Under the pieces are notes generated by a model. The model was given only the letters and a program-made list of their open reading frames with translations, ran no database searches and was not told the DNA's origin. DNA of 64,000 nucleotides from Antitrichia curtipendula (taxonomy: Eukaryota; Streptophyta; Bryopsida; Hypnales; Leucodontaceae). Shown in pieces: positions 35,811 to 47,864 of this stretch (position 1 is the first letter of the stretch; each line of letters starts with the position of its first letter). The translations under genes were made by a program, and so were the position numbers. The stretch spans positions 29,034,696-29,098,695 of the forward strand of contig OX579638.1 of the NCBI GenBank assembly GCA_951230915.1. The letters run 5' to 3'.

Positions 35811-37984
35811 CATATGATTCCTATGCTATTTGTAGTTTGAAAATCTATGCATTTTTGAGCATGTAAGAGCTTTTGAAGTTCATGGACTTTTTGGTCATTA
35901 GATTTGCCCAAGAAGAAAAATTCACAAGATTATTGGACTTGAATATATAATACACGGCAACCATGTAACGGACATCCTATTGTGCACAATATAGAATACA
36001 ATTGGCATTTTTTGTCTTGCATGGTTAACAGTCAATTCTTGTGTAATCCCAATCAAGCATACCAAATTTTAGTAAAAAAGAACAAAACTCCATTTTTGAT
36101 TCATTGTTTCATTTAATATTCATAGTTTTTCCTTGATAATTGATTGAAAAATACTGGTGATGGATTTTAAAATTTTGGTTGCATATATATAGAAAGCAAC
36201 CATTTACACAATTTTTATTTATTTTGAAATCCATTAAGTAAAAGAAATGAATCTATTAAAAGTTCAATGTGATGGTATGGCTAAACTTTGTAGAATAGAT
36301 TTTTCCATATTTTACCCTTTAAGCCTTAAAGAATGATTCCAAGACATTTTCTACTTTTGGGCAGGCCCTTCCTAATGTAATATTTGTTGAATTCTTGTGA
36401 TTTTTTTTGTAATTGGTGCGTTTCACTATTATTCTTCACTATAAAAAGTTATTCTTCAAAAGGATTTTTTTTAGTTACAAGCAATTTTGGGCAGCTATGA
36501 TAGATAGGTTCAAATCGACTAAATTATTTTTATACATCTTCTCAACAAGCTTGTTCAAATAATCTCAAAAGCTCAAAGACATGCAAGCACATGATTTTGA
36601 CTTACATGCCTTTGAAATGCTTTCATATGTTTTTTCTACCTTCATTGCCTGCAAAATAAAACTTCTCATAACTTTCATTTGATTATTTGGAGTTCAATGG
36701 TTCAAATATTTTTGTATCAATGTATACAATCAAATAAAAAATTTAAATAAAATTTTAGCTCCTGAGTTTGACATTGAAATAAAAAAAATCATCATAATTT
36801 TTGCATAATTTAACATAACTTGATATGAAAAAAAGCCTCTGGTGTAGATTAGGATGATTGATTTCCATCCAAAAACTCACATCAAAATTCCAAATATAAC
36901 GTCAATACTGATTTCCCATGTTCTCAAAAAATCCAAAGCATTCTCTTTGGTCTTTCACAATTTAATGTTTTAAAAAAGAATCAGTTTAAAATTTAATAAA
37001 CTGAAATTCATGATTATTTACAAACATATAGACAACAAATTTACAAACTATATATCAACAAATTATAAATTTCAAGATTTACAATTACCATATTCATAAC
37101 ATGTAAAAATTTAATTTAGTTTATTAATTTATTTTAATTTCAAAATTTTCAATCAATTGTCATTTAGAAAAGAGTCAAAGAGAAGTGAAACCCTATTGGA
37201 TTATGATTCCCTTATCATAACTTCCTTGATTCTCAAGTATAGGTTCTTTTGTCTCCTATGCTTTGCAAATCCTTTTACTATTAGAAAACATTGAAAATTG
37301 TTAAAATTCTTGATTTAATGCTTTCTCTCAAGATTATATATGGAATAATTTAAGCTACAATACCATTATAAAAGAAACATCCAAAATTTCAAATTAAAGA
37401 ATATTATGATGTATACTAAAGATACATCTTATTAGAACACTCTAAATTAAACCTATCCTAACGCCTAGAGACCAAGAGGGATCCTTTCTCCAAAATTACC
37501 TCCAAACTACTTTTTTTTAAATCAACAAAAAATGCTTTTGCGTTATCATTATTGGGTGCAACTCTAGTAAAACTTTTAAAAAAGGGGTCCATCTCATCTT
37601 TCTAGAGGCATTTTTGTATATAAGAAAAGCATTGTATATATTTTGTATTTTTTTCCTAAACTTGTTCTTTTCAACTCTAGATACTACTAGAAACAATTGG
37701 ATTCAAGAAAAAATTTCATTTTGAGGTACTTTATAGTACACTATACATCTTTAGAAGAAGCAAAAATCAATAGAATAGTTCAAATTATGAACTTATGCTC
37801 AAGATATTCAACTTTTTTTTTTACTTTTCAATGATAAGCGTGTCATATGTTATGCCTTGTATTTTTTCTTCTGCAATGTATTTTTTTTCTTACAAATTTT
37901 ATATTTAAGCAACATGCTCTTCAAGTGGTCTCAAATCAACTTTGGAAAAGCTTCTCCATCTTTGAAGTGGATGGGAAGATGAAG
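35811..37984. other. AT-rich intergenic DNA, no gene seen
   Basis: Very AT-rich, with short frames only. Some ATAACTTT/CATAACTTTT words recall the interiors of the TTAA elements (36660-36680), suggesting old remnants, but no termini were found. Confidence 0.4.
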
Positions 37985-37988
37985 TTAA

Positions 37989-38836
37989 CCCCTAAAGACT
38001 AGGGCCTTTTTTTGCCCAAAACCACTCAAAACTGACATTTCTATTGCAAAAAGTACAAAAATTTGAAAATTGTTTTTTTTGCACATCTAACCATAAGATC
38101 TTATACCTAATCAATATGAGTATATGTGGAATAAATTTCAAAAAATTTGACTGTACAAATTGCAAGATATTTGTATTTAAAGTGAAGAATACAAGTTATT
38201 TTGCACATTGGAGAACTAGATTATTTTCACTACATTTTATGGTGGGTAACTGAGTTGAGAGTCTAGGGAAAAAAATTCAAAAAAAATTAATATTCATTCT
38301 TAAAAAAATTGTTAAATAGAAACAGGTACAAGATAGAAGAAAAATCTAAATTATTAATATCTCTAAGATGGAATTAAATGCACTAATTCCAATGGTACTA
38401 TTGTTCTAGCAAATAAACAAAACCATGTATAACTTCTTCTTTTAAAATTGTAAAAATTTCATTTAGAAATGAGTCCTACAAGTTATTTTTTCACAAAGAT
38501 GCTTAGATTGCCCAAAAAATAAGATTGTTCTTAACTTTCACATCACTTATTTAAATGAAATGAAATAAATCAAAGCTTTCCATGTATACAAAAATATAAT
38601 CTATAAGAAACAAAAATTGAATTTTTTGAATTTTTTTTGCCTCCTAATCTCCCATATTTTGAACTTATCTAGGCATAAAATTGGTTCCTAAGCACCAAAT
38701 GAAAAAAATAAAATTTCACAAGAATAATTAAATTTTCTATCTTCAAATTTAAAAAAAAATCATGACAAAAATTGAGGCTATAGGGACCTTTTTGAAATTC
38801 AATTTGTCCCTCTAAGGGACAATGGTCCTTTAAAGG
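37989..38836 (+). mobile_element. TTAA-flanked element, second subfamily, copy 1 (848 bp)
   Basis: TTAA is at 37985-37988 and 38837-38840. The ends are CCCCTAAAGACTAGGGCC and TGGTCCTTTAAAGG. The interior matches 46190-47117 (GGAATAAATTTCA, TGCCCAAAAAATAAGATTG and TTTGTCCCTCTAAGGGACAA, against equivalents there). Confidence 0.75.
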
Positions 38837-38840
38837 TTAA

Positions 38841-40155
38841 AATATTCATGATATTTTGAAATAAAATTAGTACTTTTTAATAGTTCACAAAGGCATCCTA
38901 CTTCAATAAGCATCCAATATTGTCCAAGTTTGCACTATATGATTGAAAAACTAAATTTGCAACTCTACAAAACCATTCTATACTTTGTAGAGTTCAAATC
39001 AAATAAATAACATTATAAAGATACTACAATAGTTGGCCTCTTGGTTTCTTGAAAGTACATCCAAAAGTGACGTAAAACAATAAATTCTACCATGCTTGCA
39101 TACTTTTCAAAAAATCTAATTGTAGGTTATTATTAATTACTATCAAATTTACATAGCCTCCAGTTTTCAAAATATTTGATTGAATGAATTTTGAGATTTT
39201 TGTAACCAAAATTCAGTTTCTAGGAAATGAAGAAGTGTGTGTGTGTGTATGTGTGCTAGGACAAAAAGACTTTGGAAAGGGTGGAGCAAATATCAAAAAA
39301 ATTATACACAAAAATTTGTCTATTTTCACCAAATGCAATTATGAATAGTTGTAAACACGTAACTATGCCAATTTTCACAAGGATTGGAACAATGGAAAGT
39401 TTTTTACAAAGCCTTGCAATCAATGAAGGCACACTAGGAAAAATAGAATTCCACGTGACTAAGCCCATTAACTTTTTCCTCCAACCAATTAGTCCTTGCC
39501 CACTTGTAGTATCCATAGAATATGTTTCCTTGGGATGGGCTCTCACTAACTAGGACTCTTTTCTAAGACAAACTGCAATTTGAAGTGTTTGAGTTAAATT
39601 TTTTATTAAAGATGGATTAGTTGTTCAAATGAAGAGGTGTTTTGGCTATAGAAAAATAATTTGCCGAACTCAATGAATTTTTCAACTTTAAAAATTGTTT
39701 ATGGTCTAGGCATCCCATTAAAGAAGGGCATCATTTAAGAAAATGTTCAATTGGGCTTTTGAAAGGTAATGTGAAATTTATTTGTGACTATATTGAAATC
39801 ATATTGGAATATTTTATAAAATATCTCTAGTTTGAATGAATGAAACCATGAGGATTCACCCAAAAGATTTCATAGGATGATAGTAGTGCAACATTTGAAT
39901 GACTTTACATAAATTGGTAATTTTGAATAGATAACAATTCATCCACATACTGGAAGCAGACTACAACAATAATTCAATTTTTTTTCTAAGGTGAATTAGT
40001 GTTGAAATCACTAAACTTCAAAAAAGCTCATGTAGTTTCAGAAATGAATGTATTTTGAGCCGTAAAGTGCATTGCAAAGATAATAGAATCTAGTTTGATG
40101 GTCTAAAAAGTTTGCATTATAAATTTGAGAAATTGTACATCAAGAAATCTTTTTG
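38841..40155. other. AT-rich DNA downstream of the transposase relic
   Basis: No gene is recognised. It includes a short GT-rich run at 39235-39250 and two opposed ORFs at 39256-39553 without family resemblance. The outer end of the Tc1-like element could lie here, but I could not find paired termini. Confidence 0.4.
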
Positions 40156-41164
40156 TTACATACTATCTACCATCTTGTAATACCACCTCATGCTTGCATC
40201 ATGTAAGGCATAGTGGAAATCAATGTACAAAGCCACTCTAAAGATATGGTATCCCATAAGGATTGAATTTTTTGTCATTTCTAGCTTACTCTTAGGTCTA
40301 CTATGATGTCTAAGCAAATCTTTTACAAGCATTCAAACGTTTTCTATTGGATTCAAGTCTGGTGAATTGGCAGGCCAATTCAACTTTTCTCTACCATGAG
40401 CACATCTCCATTGCAGTGGCAATGAGCTATGGTAGACTAGAGCGCCATCCTCTATCAATATCAATTGCTTATGGTCACCATGTAAGAAATAAAAGCCACT
40501 CAATGCTCCTTCATAAACAATAGTGACAAAATCACTTATTGATCTCTTATTTGAAGGAATGATGAGTAATGGAGATCTATCAAAGGCGCCCTAGACTATC
40601 ATTGAACTACCACCAAACTTGAAACTTGGTGCTACACAATACCAATTATATTTTTCATACAACTTCCGCCACACTCTAATTAGTTGTGTATCTTTGCCAA
40701 TTTCAAATGAAGACTCATCTGTCCAAATAACATTACACCAATCTTCATACGTCCAACTATCATAGGCATGTGCAAATGCAAGCCTCTTTGCTTTATGTTT
40801 GACAATCAAAAAGGGCTTTTTAGGTGCTATACAATTTTTTAAACCAAGCTCACAAAGGTAGAATCGCACGGTAGTTTGACAAACACTCACCAAGCTTGCA
40901 AGTTTTGCCAAAGTATGCTTTCTATTTATACTAACAGCACGACAGAACACCCTTAAATTCCACTCATACAACTTTCTATACCTACCACATTGTGATTTCA
41001 AGGACTTCACACTTCTGCGGACCTTCCAACAACTCAAGATAGTTGGAATGGTTGAACATGGAGCACTAAAGGCTTCTGCAATGTCCTTACACTTCATTTC
41101 GGCCTTCCTCATCCCCACAATTTGATTCTTTTAATTGCTTAGAAGACAACGTTCTATACTTCAT
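40156..41164 (-). pseudogene. Broken Tc1/mariner (DD34E) transposase
   Basis: This is the relic of a transposase of about 335 residues that would cut and paste its own element. It reads from ATG at 41164-41162 (MKYRTLSSKQ). A frameshift near 41130-41140 joins to QIVGMRKAEMKCKDIAEAF, a helix-turn-helix region with the second helix set around KHTLAKLASLVSVCQTTVRF. Catalytic residues remain: Asp in IWTDESSFEIG, Asp in LIEDGALVY, and Glu in NSPDLNPIEN, 34 residues after the second Asp, so DD34E. Two in-frame stops, TAG at 40591-40593 and TGA at 40333-40335, both fall where the family has Trp (after GGSSMIV and after NPIENV). Each is one G-to-A change from TGG. The frame then runs to TAA at 40156-40158. 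Inactive as it stands. Confidence 0.88.
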
Positions 41165-42271
41165 GGTGCTTGCTATAAGCCCTCAAATAACACACAAGGA
41201 ACTTTTAGTTTGATAGAGAGAAGCCACTCAAGCTCATAGTGTCCAAAACAAAATATGAACACTTCTAAAATTTGTAAGTGCTACGAATGTTTAATGTGTG
41301 GCAATGCAGTGTGTTCAACAACTTCAAATTGCTTATGTAACTCACTCCATCCAAAAAATCTATGCCATCATACCGTTTTGTTGGCTGCACACATGCCCAA
41401 TTGCATCTGTGATTTATTTATTAAGTCAAATAACTACTTCCACATAAACCATCTCATTTGCAATCTTCATTTGAAGACACATGGTTGATTACATGCACAC
41501 AGACATCTAATGCAATCCAAAAATAGATGGCTATATGTCATGGACAAACTCTTTCTAACATTATCACAACATTTAATTGAATAATATCATTTTTCAGCAA
41601 AAGGTAGTGCTCAGGAAAAAATTTGAATTATTTATGTACCTGATTGTACAACACACCATAAAATCCCATCAAGAAATGTCCCATTCATTTTGTGAAAAGA
41701 TTATATCTTGTAATCTCCTTTTCCCATGTGAAATCCACATTACTGGTGACTATGGAGTTTTCATCCATTGATCAAATATTTCATCCATTTCTAGGCAGAT
41801 GTTTATTTACATCAAGCATTTTCCTCACTGTTATAATTCTAAAAATAAATAGACATTCCTTGTCAAGCTTCATCCTTCTCATCAACTTGTTTATTTTCAA
41901 AACAATAAGAGGAAATTGAACCCACAGAGAGGCTTTAAGTTTTCTTTCTAATTTTAAATCTAATTGGATGAGTATGAAGGTGGCCACATCCTCATTAGAA
42001 CCACCACGTACGATTGCTTGTGGCCACTTACTGTGTAGAAATTTGTAGGAAGTCTGTGCTCCATCCTTCATAATGGAACAATCATGAGATATATGAGATT
42101 GTGGAGATGAATTGGATAATGATGACAAAATTTTGAATTCATCATGAAATTCTTGGCCCAATTAGTGAGTTGAGATGGCTCTTCCCATCCAACTTTTTGC
42201 ATTACGAAGCAGCCTCTTTTGAAGTTCAATTTTTTCTTGTTCCCTCTGCCTTGATGATTGCCTTATAATAA
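41165..42271. other. Region beside the transposase, with an unrecognised 126-codon frame
   Basis: A - strand frame at 41781-42161 (MGQEFHDEFK..., 126 codons) is the longest. Its charged segment LKINKLMRRMKLDKE is helix-like, but I cannot assign a family. It might belong to a transposable element, since repeats lie on both sides. No inverted repeats pairing this region with 38.8-40.1 kb were found. Confidence 0.35.
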
Positions 42272-42682
42272 AGGCACTTCACACTATGGCAGAGGGTTAA
42301 GATTTTGTTGATTTCCACTAATCAAATTTAAAGAATCCAAGAATTCGTGAAATCTCAGCCTCTCGACCCTTTACACTAGACAACACAGTCCAAAGGCTGT
42401 CACCTTTCAAACTAATAGTATGGTAGAAAAATAACTACATGGCAACAGACTCTCAACCATAGTTTGGGTTGGCTAGAAATGCCAACCTAGCCCAAACTAT
42501 GATTGAGAGTCTATTGAATTGTTTTCCTAAGAAAATAAAAAACTTTCCCTCTTTTCTCATGTTATTTTTTATTTGTTAGTGGGAGTCCAAAAAAATGCCT
42601 ATTTATTGCCCATTTCTTTGGATTCTCAATCATAGTTTGGGCACAACCTCTCAACTTGGACAACCATGATGTAAAGTGGCCC
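42272..42682. mobile_element. Tourist/PIF-Harbinger-like MITE, copy 2
   Basis: A 411-bp relative of 247-939. The left end is AGGCACTTCACACTATGG and the right end ATGATGTAAAGTGGCCC, flanked by TAA on both sides (42269-42271 and 42683-42685). It shares the internal words ACCATAGTTTGGG, CCCAAACTATG and TATTTATTGCCCATTTCTTT. The TAA/TTA duplication supports the superfamily assignment. Confidence 0.78.
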
Positions 42683-42753
42683 TAAATTGTGTAAAATAAA
42701 AAAGAAGAATAGTATGCCAAGCTGTGAACAAATCTAAGGTAACTACACTTTAA

Positions 42754-43964
42754 CCCCTAAAGTCTTGAAGCCCTTATGGGGGACTCTTGGAATTTGGGGT
42801 AGGCTTGTGTAATCTCAATTTTCTATATGATTTTTTGAAACTTTTTTTGAAGATAGGAAATCAGATTAGCTTTATAGAAATATAATTTTTTTTTATTTCA
42901 GTAGGTGTCTAAGTGCAAAAGTTATGCCACCCTAAGCAAAAACAACAACTTGAGGGGTATCTCAAAAAAATTGAATTTTTTAATTTTTAATTTTTTCTTT
43001 GAAGATTATATTTTTGCCTATATTTGAATCTTGGTTTCATTGTATTTGAACTAGTGATGAAAAAGTTATGGACAACCTTGTTTTGGAGGCAATTTAAGCA
43101 TCTTCCAGAAAAAAATAAGTTATAGAATTCATTTTTGAATGCAATTTTTACAATTTTTCAAAAGAAATTGGTAGACAAGGTTAATTTTCTTGCTATAACA
43201 ATCTCCCCATTGGAATTATGTGTTTTAATTCCATCTTAGAGCTATTAATGGATTAGTTTTCCCTTCAATCTTTACTCTATTCTTACTTAATAAATTCTTA
43301 ATGAGTAATATCAAGTTTTTCTTCGTTGATTTTTTTTCCTAAATTTTCAATTCAATTCTTCAACATAAAAAATTATAAAATCAAAATCAATAGTGCAAAA
43401 ATGTTAAGTTAAAAGAATTTAAAGCTAATAAATCTAGACAAATAAGGTATAAAAAAACTTGTTTTCTTTACTTCAAATGCAAATATCTTGTAAACTATAG
43501 GGTCAAAGTTTATGGAATTTCCCCCACATATTCTTATACTAGTCTATTACAAGATCCTAGAACAAAATATGCCAACAAATAAATTAAATTAAATGTTTTT
43601 GCTCTTTGTAATAGAAATGGCACATTAGATGTTTTTCAGCCCCTATGGAGGGCTGCAAGTTCCCCTAAGTTCCTCGACTCTAAAAACTGAGCCGCAGCAG
43701 CTGCTTGACATGGCAGAGAGATTGCCATGTCATTTTTATATTTTTAAAATTTCAAAAAAACAAAACAAAACATTTTTTTCAACTTTTATTATTATTATTA
43801 TTTTTAAACTTTAAATTTTAAAAAAAAATCTGACAGCGGCCAATCTTTAATTGCTGGGGGAACAACATCAGTAACAGGCCTCAAACGGCCCTCCAGACCC
43901 CCCCAAACACATCTAATGGTTGGGGGAGGATTGTTGATTGAAAAAGGCCTTCGGACTTCAGGGA
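42754..43964 (-). mobile_element. TTAA-flanked element, second subfamily, with nested type-H insertion
   Basis: TTAA at 42750-42753 precedes CCCCTAAAGTC, and the right end GGACTTCAGGGA precedes TTAA (43965-43968). It is inverse to 46190-47117. A 296-bp type-H element (43623-43918) interrupts it near the right end; without that the element is about 915 bp, the usual size. Confidence 0.72.
43623..43918. mobile_element. Type-H inverted-repeat element, copy 1
   Basis: The ends CATTAGATGTTTTTCAGCCC and ACACATCTAATG are inverted repeats. It is inverse to the copy at 54826-55093, sharing CTGAGCCGCAGCAG/CTGCGGCGCAG, GGCAGAGAGA and the CATTA termini. No target duplication is obvious. It has a G/C-run end (CCCCCCC) and a poly-T/A interior. 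Confidence 0.6.
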
Positions 43965-43968
43965 TTAA

Positions 43969-44884
43969 CACCTAAAGTTCTATGCCTAAATTTTCACCGA
44001 AAACGCTCAAGACTTGCCATTTTAGTACAAGTATCAAACTTTTGAAAAAAACTTTTTTTGACGCATGAAACCATAGGATCTTGTAGTATCTTGGCTTGAG
44101 AACATGCAGTAAAAATTTCAGAAATTTCCACCACAAGGGTTGCAAGATATAAGTATTGAAAATCATTGAAATCTTTTTTTTGACCTTGCAAAATACCGGG
44201 CAGCTGCACTTCAAAAGCTCACTTTTCTATGAAAAAGTCTAAAATGGTGGTGCTTTTTTGGATTCTTTTCCTAGACAAGTTGGCTACATGCTTAAAAAAT
44301 TTCACATCCTTTAGAATTGTATAACATAGAGGAAAAAAATAGTAAGTAGAACGAAGTAGAAAATGATTCAAAATACAAAATTGTTAAGAATTTAGGTATC
44401 GAATTGGAAAATGCCAATCCCAATGGTCGAAATGTTATATTAAACAATCTACATCCTATAATTTTATTTTTTTCAAAAAATATTGAAAATTGAGTAAGAT
44501 AAAGGACTTCAGAGTTTATTTTAGAGTAGAAATTCCATAACTACCTGCAAACTAAAACTCCTCATAACTTTTGACTCATTGGCAGAATGGAATGATTAAA
44601 AGCTTTTCACGTATATATAACTCTGGAAAACCAATTTCAAATTTCTGTTTCTGATAAAAGTGATTTTTTTAATCTGCCCAGACTGCCCGGCCGAGAAAAA
44701 AAATAACATATTAGGCCATAACTTTTCACTTGTATTTCCAAATGTCATGAAATTTAGTGCATATGAAAGATATCCCTTGTGCACAACTTCTCTTAAAATT
44801 TCAGCCAAAAATATGGAAATCTCTAGTCATAGGTACCTGCCCAAAAATTTTATACTGCCCCAAAACGCATGCTGGTCCTTTAGC
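43969..44884 (+). mobile_element. Long TTAA-flanked element, copy 3, abutting the previous one
   Basis: It starts CACCTAAAGTT directly after the TTAA at 43965-43968, which is also the right-hand flank of the neighbouring element. The right end TGGTCCTTTAG is eroded (no TTAA). The interior matches 34488-35422 (GGATCTTGTAGTA, CCGGGCAGCTGCACTTC, CCTCATAACTTTTGACTCAT). Confidence 0.72.
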
Positions 44885-45275
44885 ATGCTTCCTAAAACCG
44901 CAAATGCTAGATTCTTGCCTAAAATGTACTTGCATTACTCATGATAGTCTATGGTTGGTTACCCTAAATCCTATTTTTAACACTTTGAGAATTTGTAGTT
45001 TATTCATACAATGTTCAAAAATGCACTCTTAGAGAATTTAGAATCCCCTTTAGACTTCCAACAAAATCCCACCAAAAGAATTTCAATATAATAATGGCAA
45101 CCATGCCGAATTGCTTATTTGTGCAATTTTAGGTGTAGTTACCTTATAATAGTCCAAACTGTATTGCATATATATATTCAATTTTTTATTTTTTTATTGC
45201 CAACTACTATTCTGGCCTTCAGGTACAATAGTTCAAAAGATGTTTTCTTTGTTTATAAATCTTTACTGTAACTTA
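44885..45275. other. AT-rich spacer, no gene seen
   Basis: Nothing recognisable lies between the TTAA element and the foldback element that follows. Confidence 0.4.
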
Positions 45276-45433
45276 AGATAAACCATCTCATTGTGGTCAA
45301 AATTTGAGACCATCCCATTGTGGTCAAAATATTAATGGTGGTGTACGTTTGAGAACTCGAATGTACACCACCCTTAACATTTTGACCACAATGGGGCCTA
45401 CTCAAATTCTAATCGCAATGGGATGGTTTACCT
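45276..45433. mobile_element. 158-bp foldback MITE with AGGTA-type ends (K3)
   Basis: Almost the whole element is an inverted repeat with arms of about 75 bp around a short centre (GAGAACTCGA). The left end AGATAAACCATCTCATTGTG and the right end GGGATGGTTTACCT are flanked by TA (45274-45275 and 45434-45435). CCCATTGTGGTCAAAAT occurs twice in the left arm and once inverted in the right. Confidence 0.72.
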
Positions 45434-45574
45434 TAGTTGAACAAATTACAACAGTAAAACATCATGACAAAATAAACTCCAGGTTTAAAAACAAAACAAA
45501 AAACATCATGACAAACATGAAAAGTAAAACAGAATCCCAAATCTTTTTTTGAAAACTGTCACCAAGGTCTCACG

Positions 45575-45725
45575 AGTCAAGGCATGATACCTTTTGTTGA
45601 TTTTTTTACTGTTTTACTCAAGTCATGGTATTTATCTTTAGCCAATCAATTTTCTTACTGATAGTTTTACTCAAGGCATGCCAAGGCATGGTATCTTTAG
45701 TGGATTTTCTTACTACTTTGCTCAC
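45575..45725 (+). repeat. Imperfect tandem repeat, about 50 bp, three units
   Basis: Units share CAAGGCATG(G)TATC, TTTACT and TTTTCTTACT words, at about 45578, 45620 and 45670. They are diverged and of unknown role. Confidence 0.4.
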
Positions 45726-46189
45726 AAGGAAAGTTGAGAAAAACACATAAAATATATGCATGATTCCATATTGCACTCAGATACGTATCATTTCATGATT
45801 CAGAAAGAGAATGCTCCATCATTTGATGTCATCACCCTTGTCCAAAAGGAGGTGGATAATGCCCCCAAGGATGACTACCAACATGTAAGGATATTTATGG
45901 ATGAAATTGTATATTTTTTATACAATCTTTGGATGCTATCCATCACTCTCTTTTTCAATGGATGTACTTAATTTTGAACGTGTAAATAATTTTTTCATCC
46001 ATTTCATCCATTTTTCATCCATTTGAGTTTGTGGATGTCAATCAAGCTTCCTCACTCTTGCAGTGAAGCTTTGCTTTCTGCTGGACCTCAAACAAATGAA
46101 CTAAAAAATCTCTGCACAACCGACAGGATCTGTACATTTTGAATGCCTTTTGCAATATATGGTAACATGCTCTTAAAGCGACCATTTAA

Positions 46190-47117
46190 CCCCTAAAGTC
46201 CCAAGGCCATTTTTCCATCAAAAACCACTAAAAACTGCCATTTCTAGAGCAAAGAGCAAAAAAACAAATTTAATGTTTTTTTTTTTGCATATTTAACCAT
46301 AGGATCTTGTACTAGACTAGTGTAAGAATGTGTGGAAGAAATTTCAGAATTTTTACCGTGTAGATTGTAAGATATTTGCATTAAAAGTGAAGGAATCTAG
46401 TTTTTTTGCACCTTGCTCAACTACATTTTTTGGTTTTGAACCTTTTTAACTTAAAATTTTTGCTCTAATGATTTTGAATTTCTAATTTTATATGATGAAG
46501 AATTGAGTTGAGAATCTAGAAAAAATAAATTTAAAAAGAAACACTTAGTTTTCACTCATTAAAAAATTGTTAAATACAAGTAGGTTCAAGATTGAAGGAA
46601 AAATTAAATCATTAATAGCTCTAAGATAGAATTGAAATATACTAATCTCAATGGTGAGATTGTTCTAGCAAGAAATCATGATGTTATGAAACTTTTTATT
46701 TTTTTAAATTGTTAAAATTGAGCTCAAAAATGAATCCTAAAATTATTTTTTCAAAAAGATGCTCTAACTGCCCGAAAAATAAGATTGACCATAGCTTTTG
46801 CATAACAAATCCAAATGGAATGAATAAAAGCTTCCCATGTAAATAAAAACAAAATCTATATGAAACAAATTTTTTAAATTTTAAATTTAAAGTTTTTTTG
46901 AGGATTTTTTTCTGCCCACTGAACTAAAATTTGGGGTTTTTGTGCCATAACTTTTGCTCCTGGGCACTGATTGAAATAAAAATTACATTTTCGGAAAGCT
47001 AATGTGATTTTCTATCTTCATAAATTTTTTTTTTGGAAAATCACAAAAAATATTGAGACCGTAGGAGCCTGCCCAAAATCCATTTTGTCCCCCGAGGGGA
47101 CAACAGGACTTTAGGGG
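46190..47117 (+). mobile_element. TTAA-flanked element, second subfamily, copy 3 (928 bp)
   Basis: TTAA is at 46186-46189 and 47118-47121. The ends CCCCTAAAGTCC and GGACTTTAGGGG are a perfect 11-bp inverted repeat allowing one mismatch after it. The interior includes CATAGGATCTTGTACTAGAC, shared with the other long subfamily. This is the best-preserved member of the subfamily. Confidence 0.85.
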
Positions 47118-47563
47118 TTAAGGGCTGGTCTGCATCTTTCACATGCTGCTGTGGGCAGAAATACTTTTAGATCATTTTTCAGAGAAAGAAAAATAGATGT
47201 GGAATCTACCACAAGTGGTTTTGTATTTTTTCACGCATTTTTGAATTACTTATAAATTTTCAAAAATTTGGGGCATAGGCACCTGTTTGTGACCATATGT
47301 CTTCCAAAATCTGTCCACTTGCAACTTGTAAAGAGATGAGTGGAAATCAAAGACAATTATTGGTTCTTGCAATAGAAAAATAAATTTTCCTCCATGCATT
47401 CAATTGCTAAACTAGTCCATTTAAGAATCAACCCATCTCCATTCTCCACCTTAAAATAGGGGCGGTTTGAAGAAGATAGGTGCTTTTAGAGCATACTACC
47501 TTGTTGGACACAGCCAGAGGGCATGCAATTACTAAATAGCTCTAGAAAAATATGTTATGTTAA

Positions 47564-47785
47564 CCCTAGAACGACCTGAAAGCCCTTTGCGGCCGTATAG
47601 TATATTATGAATATGGTGGTATTTGACTAGAAAAATATTGACGAACTATTGTTTAGTACAAAATAAAGTAATACTCATGGTAGTTTGTAAATAATATCAT
47701 ACCACAATTCATATAGTAAACCACAATCAAAGAGTTATAAGGCTAAATACAAGTCATATAGAAGGACCCCAAGGGCCTTTTAAAG
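47564..47785. mobile_element. Possible 222-bp TTAA-type element (degraded)
   Basis: TTAA (47560-47563) precedes CCCTAGAACGACCTGAAAGC. A plausible, poorly matching right end (AAGGGCCTTTTAAAG before ATAA) lies 222 bp away. The right boundary is uncertain. Confidence 0.3.
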
Positions 47786-47864
47786 ATAAATTTTGAGTGT
47801 GTGACTGGATATGAGAGGGCCTCACTCCTCTCATTGTTGTAAGTTGTAACGAACCCTTCGTCAA

